Source: Aristolochia californica (taxonomy: Eukaryota; Streptophyta; Magnoliopsida; Piperales; Aristolochiaceae). Taken from it: a DNA stretch of 64,000 bases. The first letter of the stretch is position 1. Each line of letters starts with the position of its first letter. The notes under the pieces are model-generated. The model was not told the origin of the DNA and did no database searches. It saw nothing but the letters and a program-made list of their open reading frames with translations. Shown here in pieces: positions 29,762 through 38,278 of this stretch. The stretch spans positions 18,288,801 through 18,352,800 of the forward strand of contig JARWKL010000015.1 in NCBI GenBank assembly GCA_029961685.1, written 5' to 3'. The position numbers and the translations under genes were made by a program.

Positions 29762-30503
29762 GACTTATGGTTTGGGAGTCAACACTCAGTTAAAAATTCC
29801 TCACCCCCCTTTTTCGATGATTACAAAACCTAATATATAAAAAAATTTAAAAATTTACAATCCTTAAAAATCATAGGTACTTTAAGGAATTATCTCTCTC
29901 AGCATTTGCGCATTTCCGTTTTGGACGTTCAATTTTTTTTCAAATCCAAACTTGAGTTTTTACTCTCCCATTTTTCTTCTAAACAAAAAGATAAGACAAA
30001 ATAGATCACAACAAAATGGAAAATTTAAAGTTTATGTATGCAAAAAATTGAAAACTATAATATATGTAAGTGAAGAAAATTACTTCACGCACTCAAAATG
30101 AACAACAATGTTTTGTTATCCATGTTTGGGAAATTCCGCTAATACAATCCCTAATAGCTTGGTGGAATTTTAGAAGAATGAGATTTCTAATTAATCCTAA
30201 CATGTTTTAAATGTGTTTGAGATGCATACCTGAAACATGTATAAGATGCAAATGACCTAATGATCCAAAAATTCCAAGGAGTAGAAAAAAATTAAATTCT
30301 CAAGTTAATGTGCAGTGGGATATTTACTAGAGCCAAATAACCCACTTTTTGCCTATTTTACAAAAAGCTTACCTAACAATCATAGATCGTCGTAATTGTT
30401 TTGATCGATTAATGATGTGTAATGGCTATAATTTTTGTTAGAAATGACTTATGGTTTGGGAGTCAACACTCAGTTAAAATTCCCCCCTCCCACCCCGCCC
30501 CCA

Positions 30504-30529
30504 CCCCCCCCCCCCCCCCCCCCCCCCCC
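30504..30529 (+). repeat. C tract, 26 bases
   Basis: C run preceded by CACCCCGCCCCCA at the usual monomer position in the T-type domain. Confidence 0.9.
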
Positions 30530-31409
30530 TCTCCCACCTTTCCCAATGATTGCAAAACCTAATATATAAAAAACTAAAAGAGTTTACATTCCTTAAAAAT
30601 CACATATATTTTTTGGAATTATCTCTCTCAGCATTTGGGCATTTCCATTTTGGATTTTCAATTTTTGTTCAAATCCAAACTTGAGTTTTCACTCTCCCAT
30701 TTTTATCATAAACAAAAAGATAAGGCAAATAAATCACAACAAAATGAAAATGTTAGAGTTTATGTATGCAAAAAATTGAAAACTATAATAAAAGTAAGTG
30801 AAGGAAATTATATCACGTACTAAAAATGAACACAAAAGTTTTTTTCTCCGTGTTTGGGAAATTCCGATAGTACAACCCCTAATAGCTTGGTGGAATTTTA
30901 TAAGAAAGAGATTTCTAATTGATCCAAACATGTTTTAAATCTGGTGGATATGTATGCCTGAAACATGTTGAAGATGCAAATGACCTAATGATCCAAAAAT
31001 TTCAAGGAGTAGAAAAAATTAAATTCTCAAGTTAATGTGCGGTAGGATATTTACAAGATCAAACAACCCACTTTTTGCTCATTTTACAAAAATCGGACCT
31101 GACAATCATAGATCATCTTAAATGTTTTGATCGATTAATAATGTGTGATGGCTATAATTTTTGTTGGAAATGACTTATGGTTTGGGAGTCAATACTCAGT
31201 TAAAAATGCTTCACCCTCCCATTTCCTATGATTGCAAAACCTAATATATAAAAAACTAAAAGTCTTTACAATCCTTAAAAATCACAGATAATTTTTGGAA
31301 TTATCTCTTTTAGTGTTTGTGCATTTCCATTTTGGATGTTAGATTTTTTTTCAAATCCAAACTTGAGTTTTCACTCTACCATTTTTCTCCTAAACAAAAA
31401 ATAAGGTAA

Positions 31410-31414
31410 ATAGA
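31410..31414 (+). repeat. Target-site duplication, left copy, of the TRIM
   Basis: ATAGA immediately precedes the TG end of the element and is repeated at 31945-31949 immediately after its CA end. Removing the element and one copy restores the normal monomer text (AAATAGATCAC). Five bases is the usual duplication for LTR elements. Confidence 0.92.
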
Positions 31415-31582
31415 TGTTAAATACCTATCCAATACTACCCAAAAGCCCGGCCTATTAGGAGAGGAAGACATAGGTACTCAACCCTTAGCCCAGGACCACC
31501 AGGGCCCCAGGGTGTCCCATAACACCCAGTTGCCCCCACAGGGTGTCCCTTAACACCGTGGGTTGGGTGTAACGCCATAACA
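31415..31582 (-). repeat. 3' LTR of the TRIM element
   Basis: 168 bp with TG...CA ends, preceded on the minus strand by a G-rich purine tract. It differs from the 5' LTR at about 20 positions by eye, concentrated at both ends. It contains an imperfect 31-bp tandem step: CAGGGTGTCCC is repeated at 31508 and 31539, each followed by (A/T)TAACACC. The same step is recognisable but more diverged in the other LTR. Confidence 0.9.
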
Positions 31583-31597
31583 TTACACCCCCCCTTC
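31583..31597 (-). promoter_or_regulatory. Polypurine tract of the TRIM element
   Basis: The minus strand reads GAAGGGGGGGTGTAA directly before the 3' LTR. Its position and purine richness fit the plus-strand DNA primer of an LTR element. The TGTAA at the end makes it an imperfect tract. Confidence 0.7.
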
Positions 31598-31730
31598 GCG
31601 GGCCGAAGCCCATGGCGACCCACTCACGGCTGCCAACTCATCCATGGCTGCCTACTCTTCCACGGTGGCCCACTAGGACTTAATACTTGTCGCCCCTTCC
31701 ATGTGGTTGCTCCTTTCCGCAAGAGCGCCT

Positions 31731-31752
31731 CCGCGGGGAATCGAACCCGCGG
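31731..31752 (-). other. tRNA T-arm-like hairpin with B-box in the TRIM interior
   Basis: The minus strand contains GGTTCGATTCC (31747 to 31737), an exact match to the RNA polymerase III B-box consensus GGTTCGANNCC. It sits in a perfect hairpin with stem GCGGG/CCCGC and the seven-base loop TTCGATT, the form of a tRNA T-arm. The flanks extend the symmetry (CCGCGG on both sides). The primer binding site is about 8 bases upstream. I see no convincing A-box, so a complete tRNA gene is not supported. It may be a captured tRNA piece or a functional structure of the element. Confidence 0.6.
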
Positions 31753-31760
31753 CAGAAGGT

Positions 31761-31774
31761 TGGCTCTGATACCA
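31761..31774 (-). promoter_or_regulatory. Primer binding site, initiator-Met tRNA
   Basis: The minus strand reads TGGTATCAGAGCCA, two bases after the end of the 5' LTR. It is the complement of the 3' end of plant initiator methionine tRNA (GGCTCTGATACCA). This PBS is typical of plant Copia-like and TRIM elements. It primes minus-strand DNA synthesis during reverse transcription. Confidence 0.9.
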
Positions 31775-31776
31775 AA

Positions 31777-31944
31777 TGTTAAGCCCCAAGCCAATACTCC
31801 CCAAAAGACCGGCCTGTTAGGAGCGGAAGATATAAGTACTCAACCCTTAGCCCAAGACCACCAGGGCCCCAGGGTGCCCCATAACGCCCAGTGGCCCCCC
31901 CAGGGTGTCCCATAAACCTTGGGTTGGGTGTAACGCCCATAACA
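31777..31944 (-). repeat. 5' LTR of the TRIM element
   Basis: 168 bp, identical in length to the other LTR. It reads TGTTATGGGCG at its minus-strand start and GGGGCTTAACA at its end, with TG...CA termini. It is immediately followed on the minus strand by TT and then the primer binding site, which makes it the 5' LTR. Confidence 0.9.
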
Positions 31945-31949
31945 ATAGA
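31945..31949 (+). repeat. Target-site duplication, right copy, of the TRIM
   Basis: ATAGA, identical to 31410-31414, followed by TCACAC, the continuation of the interrupted monomer. Confidence 0.92.
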
Positions 31950-32432
31950 TCACACAAAATGAAAATTTTAGTGTTTATGTAAACAAAAAATTGAAAACTA
32001 TAATAAATGTATGTGACGAAAATTATTTCACTCACTAAAAATGAACACCAAAGTTTTGTTATCCATGTTTGGGAAAGTACAACCCCTAATAGATTGGTGG
32101 AATTTTATAAGAAAGAGATTTCTAATTGATCCAAACATGTTTTAAATGTGGTGGATATGCATGCCCGAAACATGTTGAAGATGCAAATGACGTAATGATC
32201 CAAAAATTTTGAGTAGAAAATATTAAATTCTCAAGTTAACGTGCGGTGGAAAATTTACCAGAGCCAAACTACCCACTTTTTGCCTATTTTACAAAAACCG
32301 GACCTAACAATCATATATCATCATAAATATTTTGATCGATTAATGATGTGTAACGGCTATTATTTTTTTTAGAAATGACTTATGGTTTGGGAGTCAACAT
32401 GTAGTTTAAAATTCCTCGCCCCCCTCTCCCCT

Positions 32433-32453
32433 CCCCCCCCCCCCCCCCCCCCC
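32433..32453 (+). repeat. C tract, 21 bases
   Basis: C run at the usual monomer position, flanked by CTCTCCCCT and ACCCCTTTTCC. Confidence 0.9.
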
Positions 32454-34948
32454 ACCCCTTTTCCAATGATAGCAAAACCTATTATATAAAAAACTAAAAG
32501 AATTTACAATCCTTAAAAGTCACAAATATTTTTTGGAATTATCACTCTCAGCATTTATACATTTCCATTTGGATATTCAATTTTTTTTCAAATCCAAACT
32601 TAAGTTTTTACTCTTCCATTTTTCTCCTAAACAAAATGATAAGGCAAATAGATCACAACAAAATGAAAATTTTAGAGTTTATATATGCAAAAAATTGAAA
32701 ACTATAATAAATATAAGTGCAGGAAATTATTTCATGCACTAAAAATGAACACCAAAGTTTTGTTATCTATGCTTGGGAAATTCCGCTAGTACAACACCTA
32801 ATAGCTTGGTGGAATTTTATTAGAAAGAGATTTCAAATTGATCCAAACATGTTTTAAATTTGGTGGATATGCTTGCCTGAAACATGATGAAGATGCAAAT
32901 GACCTAATGATCCAAAAATTTCAAGTAGTAGAGAAAATAAAAAGTTCAAGTTAACGTGTGGTGGGATATTTACCTGAGCAAATACACCCACTTTTTGCTT
33001 ATTTTAAAAAAACCTGACCTAACAATCATATATCATCTTAAATGTTTTGATCGATTAATGATGTGTAACGGCTATAATTTTTTGTACAAATGATTCATGG
33101 TTTGGGAGTCAACACTCAGTTAAAAATGCCTCGTTCCCCTATTTCTGATGATTGTAAAACCTAATATATAAAAAACTTAAAGAGTTTAAAATCCTTCAAA
33201 ATCACAGATACTTTTTGGAATTATTTCTCTCAGAATTTGTGCATTTCCATTTTGGATGTTCAATTTTTTTTCAAATCCAAACTTGTGTTTTCACTCTCCC
33301 ATTTTTCTCGTAAACAAAAAGATAAGGCAAAAAGATCATAAAAAAATGAAAATTTTGCAGTTTATGTATGCAAAAAATTGCAAACTATAATAAATGTAAG
33401 TGAAGAAATTTATTTCATGCACTAAAAATGAACACCAAAGTTTTGTTATCCATGTTTGGGAAATTCCGCTTGTACAATCCCTAATAGCTTGGTGGAATTT
33501 TATAAGAATGAGATTTTTAATTAATCCTAACTTGTTTTAAATGTGGTGGATATGCATGCCTGAAACATGTTAAAGATGCAAATGTCATAATGATCCAAAA
33601 ATTTCAAGGAGTAGAAAAAATTAATTTCTCAAGTTAACATTCGGTGCGTTATTTACTAGTGCCAAACAACCCACTTTTTGCCAATTTTACAAAAAGTGGA
33701 CCTAACAATCATAGATCAACGTAAATGTTTTGATCAATTAATGATGTGTAACGGTAATAATTTTTTTTAGAAATGATTTATGGTTTGGGAGTCAACACTC
33801 AGATAAAAAGGCCCCGTCCCCCCTTTTCCTATCATTGCAAAACCTAATATATAAAAAACTAAAAGAGATCCTTAAAAATCACAGATACTTTTTGGAATTA
33901 TCTTTCTCAGCATTTGTATATTTCCATTTTGGATGTTCAATTTTTTTTCAAATCCAAACTTTTGTTTTCTCTCTCGCTTTTTTTCGTAAACAAAACGATA
34001 AGGCAAATAGATCACAACAAAAGGAAAATTTTAGAGTTTATGTAAGCAAAAATCTAAAAAAATTATAAAATTAAGTGAAGAAAATTATTTCACGCACTAA
34101 AAATGAACACCAAATTTTTGTTATCCATGTTTGGGAAATTCCAATTGTACAACCCCTAATAACTTGGTGAAATTTTATAAGAAAGAGATTTCTAATTGAT
34201 CCTAACATGTTTTAAATGTGGTGGATATGCATGCCTAAAACATGTTGAAGATGCAAATGACCTAATGATCCAAAAATTTCAAGGAGTAGAAAGAATTAAA
34301 TTCTTAAGTTAACGAGTAGTGGGATATTTTCCTGAGCGAAACAACTCACTTTTTGCCTATTTTACAAAAATGGACCTAACAATCATAGTTCAGCGTAAAT
34401 GTTTTGATCAATTAATGATGGGTAACGGCTATAATTTTTGATAGAAATGACTTATGGTTTGGGAGTCAACACTCAATTAAAAATGCATCGCCCCCTCTTT
34501 TCCTCTAATTGCAAAACCTAGCATATAAAAAACTAAAAGAGTTTATAGTCCTTAAAAATCACATATACTTTTTGGAATTATCTCTCTTAGCATTTGTGCA
34601 TTTCCATTTTGGATGTTCAATTTTTTTTCAAATCCAAAATTGAGTTTTCACTCTACTATTTTTCTTGTAAACAAAAAGAAATGGCAAATAGATCACAACA
34701 AAATGAAAATTTTAGAGTTTATGTAAGCAAAATATTTGATAACTATAATAAAAAATAAGTGAAGAAAATTATTTCCCGCACTGAGAATTGACACCAATCT
34801 TTTGTCATCCATGTTTGGGAAATTCCACTAGTACAACACCTAATAGCATGGTGGAATTTTATAAGAAAGAGATTTCTAATTGATCCTAACATGTTTTAAA
34901 TGTGGTGGATATGCATGCCTGAAACATGTTGAAGATGCAATTGACTTA

Positions 34949-34975
34949 GGGGGGTTAGTCCACAATGAAGTGGAA
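34949..34975 (+). repeat. Left terminal inverted repeat
   Basis: Starts GGGGGGTTAGTCCAC and ends ATGAAGTGGAA. It pairs with the complement of 36410-36437 with a few mismatches (T/C and A/T differences, one extra T in the G run). It begins immediately after the TTA target duplication. Confidence 0.85.
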
Positions 34976-35031
34976 TGAATTCCCCCCGCATTACCTAGGT
35001 CATCACAAATAAGGTTTTAGTGTAAAAAGAC

Positions 35032-35048
35032 TTGAATTGAAGTGAGAT
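35032..35048 (+). repeat. Left subterminal inverted repeat
   Basis: TTGAATTGAAGTGAGAT is the exact reverse complement of 36391-36407. On the left, extra sequence separates it from the terminal repeat; on the right it lies almost directly next to it. This suggests that the left end gained an insert or the right end lost one. Confidence 0.8.
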
Positions 35049-35159
35049 TACACCATTTCATCTGCCCAGGCAAAAACGGAGGAAAGTTGATTCCTACCTT
35101 TTTTTCCGAATCATTCACTTACCACGAGCGACGGCGTCGCTTCTTTGCCCCCCCCCCCC

Positions 35160-35350
35160 CCCTGAAAAAAAAAATCCCTCTCATTTCCTCTTCTCCTCTC
35201 CTCTCGCTCAGCCTTCGTCTCCCGATGATTTTTTTTGCCCCATTTCTTCCCCTAGTCTTCGCTCTCTTTGCTTTCTCTCATTTTTTCTCTACGCTTTCTC
35301 CGTTCGCCCCAACTTCATTCATCCCGTCTCTCTCGTTGTGCAATACCTAG
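35160..35350 (+). other. CT-rich leader-like segment in the inverted-repeat element
   Basis: This stretch is dominated by C and T on the plus strand (runs such as CTCTTCTCCTCTCCTCTCGC and CTTTGCTTTCTCTC), ending near CTAGGGTTT at 35346. Pyrimidine-rich leaders and AGGGTTT motifs are common upstream of plant coding regions. It may be a captured 5' leader or promoter, in opposite orientation to the BTB-like fragment. The open frames over it (35042-35350, 35268-35540) show no recognisable protein. Confidence 0.4.
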
Positions 35351-35447
35351 GGTTTCTACCATCGGCATCAGCGATTCGCGGGATTTTAGGGTTCTTACCG
35401 AGTCTATGTTGCTTCGGAGAACGGATTGGGACAGGAACCTCGTCGGT

Positions 35448-35630
35448 GCAGAGCAACGGAGGGACAGTTGTTGCCGTGAGGTCGATCTTCACGCCGTAGC
35501 AGAATTTCACGACGGTTTCGAAGGTCTCGGAGCCGCCTAGGAAATCCAAAATCGAAGGTCTCGGAGCCACATGGCTCTTCGACGACGACGACGATGACGA
35601 GGACGACTTATTATTTTTTATTTTTTTCAC
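35448..35630 (-). pseudogene. Captured fragment resembling an NPH3/RPT2-family BTB domain
   Basis: A minus-strand frame open from 35630 to 35319 (103 codons) encodes, at about its residues 28-61, a stretch with ...FLGGSETFETVVKFCYGVK followed by IDLTATTV.PL.C. The GG(S/A)ETFE...KFCYG(V/I) pattern is the core of the BTB domain in plant NPH3/RPT2-like proteins, which act as adaptors for CUL3 ubiquitin ligases in phototropism and auxin-related signalling. Only about 35 residues match. The start of the frame is a poly-Ser run from CGT/CGA repeats, and the sequence after the match (TDEVPVPIRSP...) looks unrelated. There is no NPH3 domain. I read it as a gene scrap inside the transposon and not a working gene. 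The family match is from memory of the motif and needs a database search. Confidence 0.65.
35518..35568 (+). repeat. 17-bp direct repeat inside the captured fragment
   Basis: TCGAAGGTCTCGGAGCC occurs at 35518-35534 and again at 35552-35568, 34 bp apart. The first copy lies in the BTB-like core; the second extends the frame upstream with residues that do not fit the family. It looks like a small tandem duplication or a repair scar at the edge of the captured piece. Confidence 0.85.
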
Positions 35631-36300
35631 TTTTTAAAATTTTATTCTAATAACATGTAATTAGTATTTTAATTTATAATAAAATTTAAACCACTGGATT
35701 TACATTTTGTGTTAATATATTATTAATTAATAATACATAAATAAATATATTATGTTATTGATAAATTAATATATTTATTTATTTATTATGTATTTTTTAG
35801 TTTTTTATTAAAATAGTGAGTTTTAATGTTAAAAAATATCTTATGTCATTACAAAATAATTTATTTATTTATTATATTCGTTTATGTTATTTTTAAAATT
35901 TTATTTATTTTAAATAATTTATTCTACTCACACGTAATTAGTATATTAATTTATAATAAATTGTAATTATTAATTGGTTTAATTATATAATTTCTATAAT
36001 TAATTAAACCATTAGGTTTATTTATTATATTCTCTTATGTTATTTTAAATTTTTTTATTAATTTTATTTAATTTATTCTTGTCACACGTAATTATTGTTT
36101 TAATTTATAATAAATTATAATCATTAAGTAATATAATATAATTTTTCATTAATTAAGATATTAATATATTGTGGACTACACGTTAAATCACTTATAAGTG
36201 TAGTAATCATGTTTATTTTGGTTAATTATATGTTTAGCTATATGTTCTATTTAGTATATTATAAAAGGTTACTAATTCTCTTCTTTATATCATACTTTTC
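35610..36300. other. Very AT-rich interior of the inverted-repeat element
   Basis: Long runs of A and T with recurring TTTATTATAT, TTAATTTATAATAAA and CACGTAATTA motifs. TTAATTTATAATAAA recurs near 35670, 35949 and 36100, so degenerate internal repeats are present. No coding potential or RNA gene is visible. Confidence 0.6.
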
Positions 36301-36390
36301 ATTTGGGGGCACTAACACTGGAATTTGTTTTCCAGCCACTTGAACTCGTCTATACTAACACCCAAACATGAGTTGAAGTGGAAGCAATTC

Positions 36391-36407
36391 ATCTCACTTC
36401 AATTCAA
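36391..36407 (-). repeat. Right subterminal inverted repeat
   Basis: ATCTCACTTCAATTCAA is the exact reverse complement of 35032-35048, three bases inside the right terminal repeat. Confidence 0.8.
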
Positions 36408-36409
36408 TT

Positions 36410-36463
36410 TTCCACTTCATAGTGAACTAACCACCCCCACCCCCCCCCCCCCCCCCCCCCCCC
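36410..36463 (-). repeat. Right terminal inverted repeat, extended by a C tract
   Basis: The minus-strand reading gives GGGGGTGGTTAGTTCAC and then TATGAAGTGGAA, matching the left end. The outermost part has grown into a run of 24 C (36440-36463), while the left end has only six G. The element ends at the TTA duplication at 36464. Confidence 0.82.
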
Positions 36464-36653
36464 TTAAGGATTCAAAAATTTCACTGAGTAGAAAAAAATA
36501 AATTCTCATGTTAATGTGCGGTGGGATATTTACAAGAGCCAAACAACCCAGTTTTTGCCTATTTTACAAAAAAAAGGACCTAAAAATCATAGATCATCTT
36601 AAATGTTTTGATCGAATAATGATTGTGTAACGAATATAGTTTTTATTAGAAAT

Positions 36654-37598
36654 GACTTATGGTTTGGGAGTCAACACTTAGTTAAAAATACCACACCCCC
36701 CTTTTTCGATGATTGCAAAACCTAATATATATAAAAAACTAAAAGAGTTAACAATCCTTAAAAATCACAGATACTTTTTGTAATTATCTCTCTCAGCATT
36801 TTTGCATTTCCTTTTTGGATGTTCAATTTTTTTTCAAACACAAACTTGAGTTTCGACTCTCCCATTTTTCTCATAAACCAAAAAAAAAAGGCAAATAGAT
36901 CACACAAATTGAAAATTTAAGATTTTGTGTATGAAAAAAATTGAAACTATAATAAATGTAAGTAAAGAAAATTATTTCACGCACTAAATATGAACAACAA
37001 AGTTTTGTTATCTATGTTATGGAAATTCCACTAGTACAACCTCTACTACCTTTGTGGTATTTTATATGAAAGAGATTTGTAATTGATCCTAACATGTTTT
37101 AAATGTAGTGGATATGCATGCCTAAAACATGTTTTCAATCTCCCATTTTGGATGATCACAACAAAATGAAAATTTAAGAGATTATGTACGACAAAAAAAA
37201 CATGAAAACTATAATAAATGTAAGTGAAAAAAATTATTTCACGCACTTAAAATTATCACCAAAGTTTTATTATCCATGTTTGGCAAATTCCACTAGTACA
37301 ACCTCTAATAGCTTGGTGGAATTTTATAAGAAAGAGATTTCTAATTGATCCTAACATGTTTCAAATGAGGTGGATATACATGCCTGAAAAATGTTGAAGA
37401 TGCAAATGACTTAATGATCCAAAAATTTCAAGGAGTAGAAAAAATTAAATTCTCATGATAATGTCCGATGGGATATTTTCCAGAGCCAAACAACCCACTT
37501 TTTGACTATTTTACAAAAAGTGGACCTACCAATCATAGTTCAGCGTAAATGTTTTGATCGTTTAATGATGTGTAATGGCAATAATTTTTGTTTGAAAT
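36654..37598 (+). repeat. Over-long monomer with a partial internal duplication
   Basis: 945 bp. Near 37130, after CCTAAAACATGTTTT, the text returns to CAATCTCCCATTTTGGATGA and then ATCACAACAAAATG. The stretch from CTCCCATTTT to the AACATGTT region is therefore present twice, about 262 bp apart (ACGCAC at 36979 and 37241). It is the first complete monomer after the inverted-repeat element. Confidence 0.82.
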
Positions 37599-37649
37599 GA
37601 CTTATGGTTTCGGAGTCAACACTCAGTTAAAACAGCCTCACCACCCCCT

Positions 37650-37665
37650 CCCCCCCCCCCCCCCC
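37650..37665 (+). repeat. C tract, 16 bases
   Basis: C run at the usual monomer position, the shortest of the clearly expanded tracts listed. Confidence 0.9.
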
Positions 37666-38278
37666 GTCCTTTTCTGATGATTGCAAAACCTAATATATAA
37701 AAAAGTAAAAGATTTTAAAATCCTTAAAAATCACAAATACTTTTAGGAATTATCTCTCTCAGCATTTGTGCATTTCCAATCTAGATTTTCAATTTTTTTT
37801 CAAATCCAAACATGAGTTTTCACTCTTCCTTTTTTCTCGTAAACAAAAAGATAAGGAAAATAGATCACAACAACATGACAATTTTAGAGTTTATGCATGC
37901 AAAAAATTAAAAACTATAATAAATGTAAGTGAAGAAAATTATTTTACGCATTAAAAAAGAAAACCTAAGTTTTGATATCCACGTTTGGGAAATTCCACTA
38001 GTACAACCCCTAATAGCTTGTTGGAATTTTATAAGAAAGAGATTTCTAATTGATCCTAACGTATTTTAAATGTGGTGGATATGCATGTCTGAAACATGTT
38101 GAAGATGCAAATGATGTAATGATCCAAAAATTTCAAGGAGAAGAAAAAATTAAATTTTCAAGTTAACTTGCGGAGGGGTATTTACCAGAGCTAAACAACC
38201 CATTTTTTGCCTATTATACAAAAAGCGGACCTAACAATCATAGATCATCGTAAATGTTTTGATTGATTAATGTTGTGT

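Larger units (their letters stand above)
1..31414 (+). repeat. Satellite array, block 1 (about 47.5 monomers)
   Basis: Head-to-tail tandem array of one AT-rich monomer, all copies in the same orientation. I take each monomer to start at the G of the anchor GACTTATGGTTTGGGAGTC. Starts are near 6, 658, 1335, 2019, 2709, 3395, 4071, 4714, 5393, 6043, 6717, 7445, 8119 (remnant), 8356, 9035, 9713, 10394, 11065, 11747, 12429, 13147, 13877, 14534, 15016, 15673, 16356, 17038, 17720, 18381, 19064, 19751, 20436, 21119, 21777, 22461, 23121, 23778, 24460, 25149, 25807, 26476, 27158, 27843, 28519, 29141, 29762, 30446 and 31172. Most spacings are 650-690 bp. Longer ones reflect C-tract growth or small duplications, shorter ones deletions. 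I see no gene here: short open frames recur at the same monomer position and are broken by indels that are not multiples of three. The last monomer is cut by the retroelement at 31415. Confidence 0.97.
31415..31944 (-). mobile_element. TRIM-type miniature LTR retroelement, complete, non-autonomous
   Basis: This 530-bp insertion, GC-richer than the surrounding satellite, is flanked by the 5-bp target duplication ATAGA. It has two 168-bp terminal direct repeats, each starting TGTTA and ending TAACA, around a 194-bp internal region. On the minus strand the order is 5' LTR (31944 to 31777), primer binding site complementary to the initiator-Met tRNA 3' end, a short non-coding interior, a G-rich polypurine tract, and 3' LTR (31582 to 31415). 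There is no room for gag or pol, so it must have moved with proteins supplied by other elements. TRIMs are a known plant class with this size and layout. The two LTRs differ at roughly 20 positions by eye, so the insertion is not recent. I cannot assign a named family; I see no 5S rRNA motif in the LTR as in Cassandra. Confidence 0.92.
31945..34948 (+). repeat. Satellite array, block 2 (between the two mobile elements)
   Basis: This continues the array, same monomer and orientation. It begins with the second half of the monomer split by the retroelement (the reading resumes at ATAGATCAC), followed by monomer starts near 32387, 33092, 33775 and 34449. The last monomer is cut by the inverted-repeat element at 34949, just after GATGCAATTGACTTA. 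All copies here are of the T-type subfamily (AACCTAATAT or close variants). No gene is visible. Confidence 0.97.
34949..36463. mobile_element. Tourist/PIF-Harbinger-like inverted-repeat element carrying gene-derived DNA
   Basis: This 1515-bp insertion into a monomer is flanked by TTA on both sides (34946-34948 and 36464-36466). The ends are inverted repeats: GGGGGGTTAGTCCACAATGA... on the left matches the complement of ...TCATAGTGAACTAACCACCCCC on the right. A 17-bp perfect subterminal inverted repeat lies further in. G-rich ends with a 3-bp TTA/TAA duplication are the hallmark of the PIF/Harbinger superfamily and its Tourist MITEs. No transposase is present, so it is non-autonomous. The interior has three parts: a CT-rich leader-like segment (about 35160-35350), a GC-rich segment with an NPH3/BTB-like coding fragment (about 35350-35610), and a very AT-rich tail (about 35610-36300). 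It may be a Pack-type element; the superfamily call is an inference from ends and target site only. Confidence 0.82.

Noticed and set aside
31731..31752. A complete tRNA gene in the TRIM interior
   Set aside because: Only a T-arm-like hairpin is present; no A-box, anticodon arm or acceptor stem can be placed around it.
31435..31915. Open frames over the TRIM (minus 31435-31623, plus 31703-31915)
   Set aside because: They cross LTR and interior boundaries and give low-complexity Gly/Pro-rich peptides without any Gag or protease motif.
31415..31944. Cassandra-type element with a 5S rRNA-derived LTR
   Set aside because: The PBS is of the same type, but the LTRs show no 5S rRNA control region or 5S-like sequence.
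35042..35540. Plus-strand open frames in the inverted-repeat element
   Set aside because: They are Leu/Ser/Phe/Pro-rich translations of CT-rich DNA or antisense of the BTB-like stretch; no transposase or other recognisable domain.
34949..36463. Helitron as the source of the gene capture
   Set aside because: The clear terminal inverted repeats and TTA target duplication do not fit a Helitron, which has neither.
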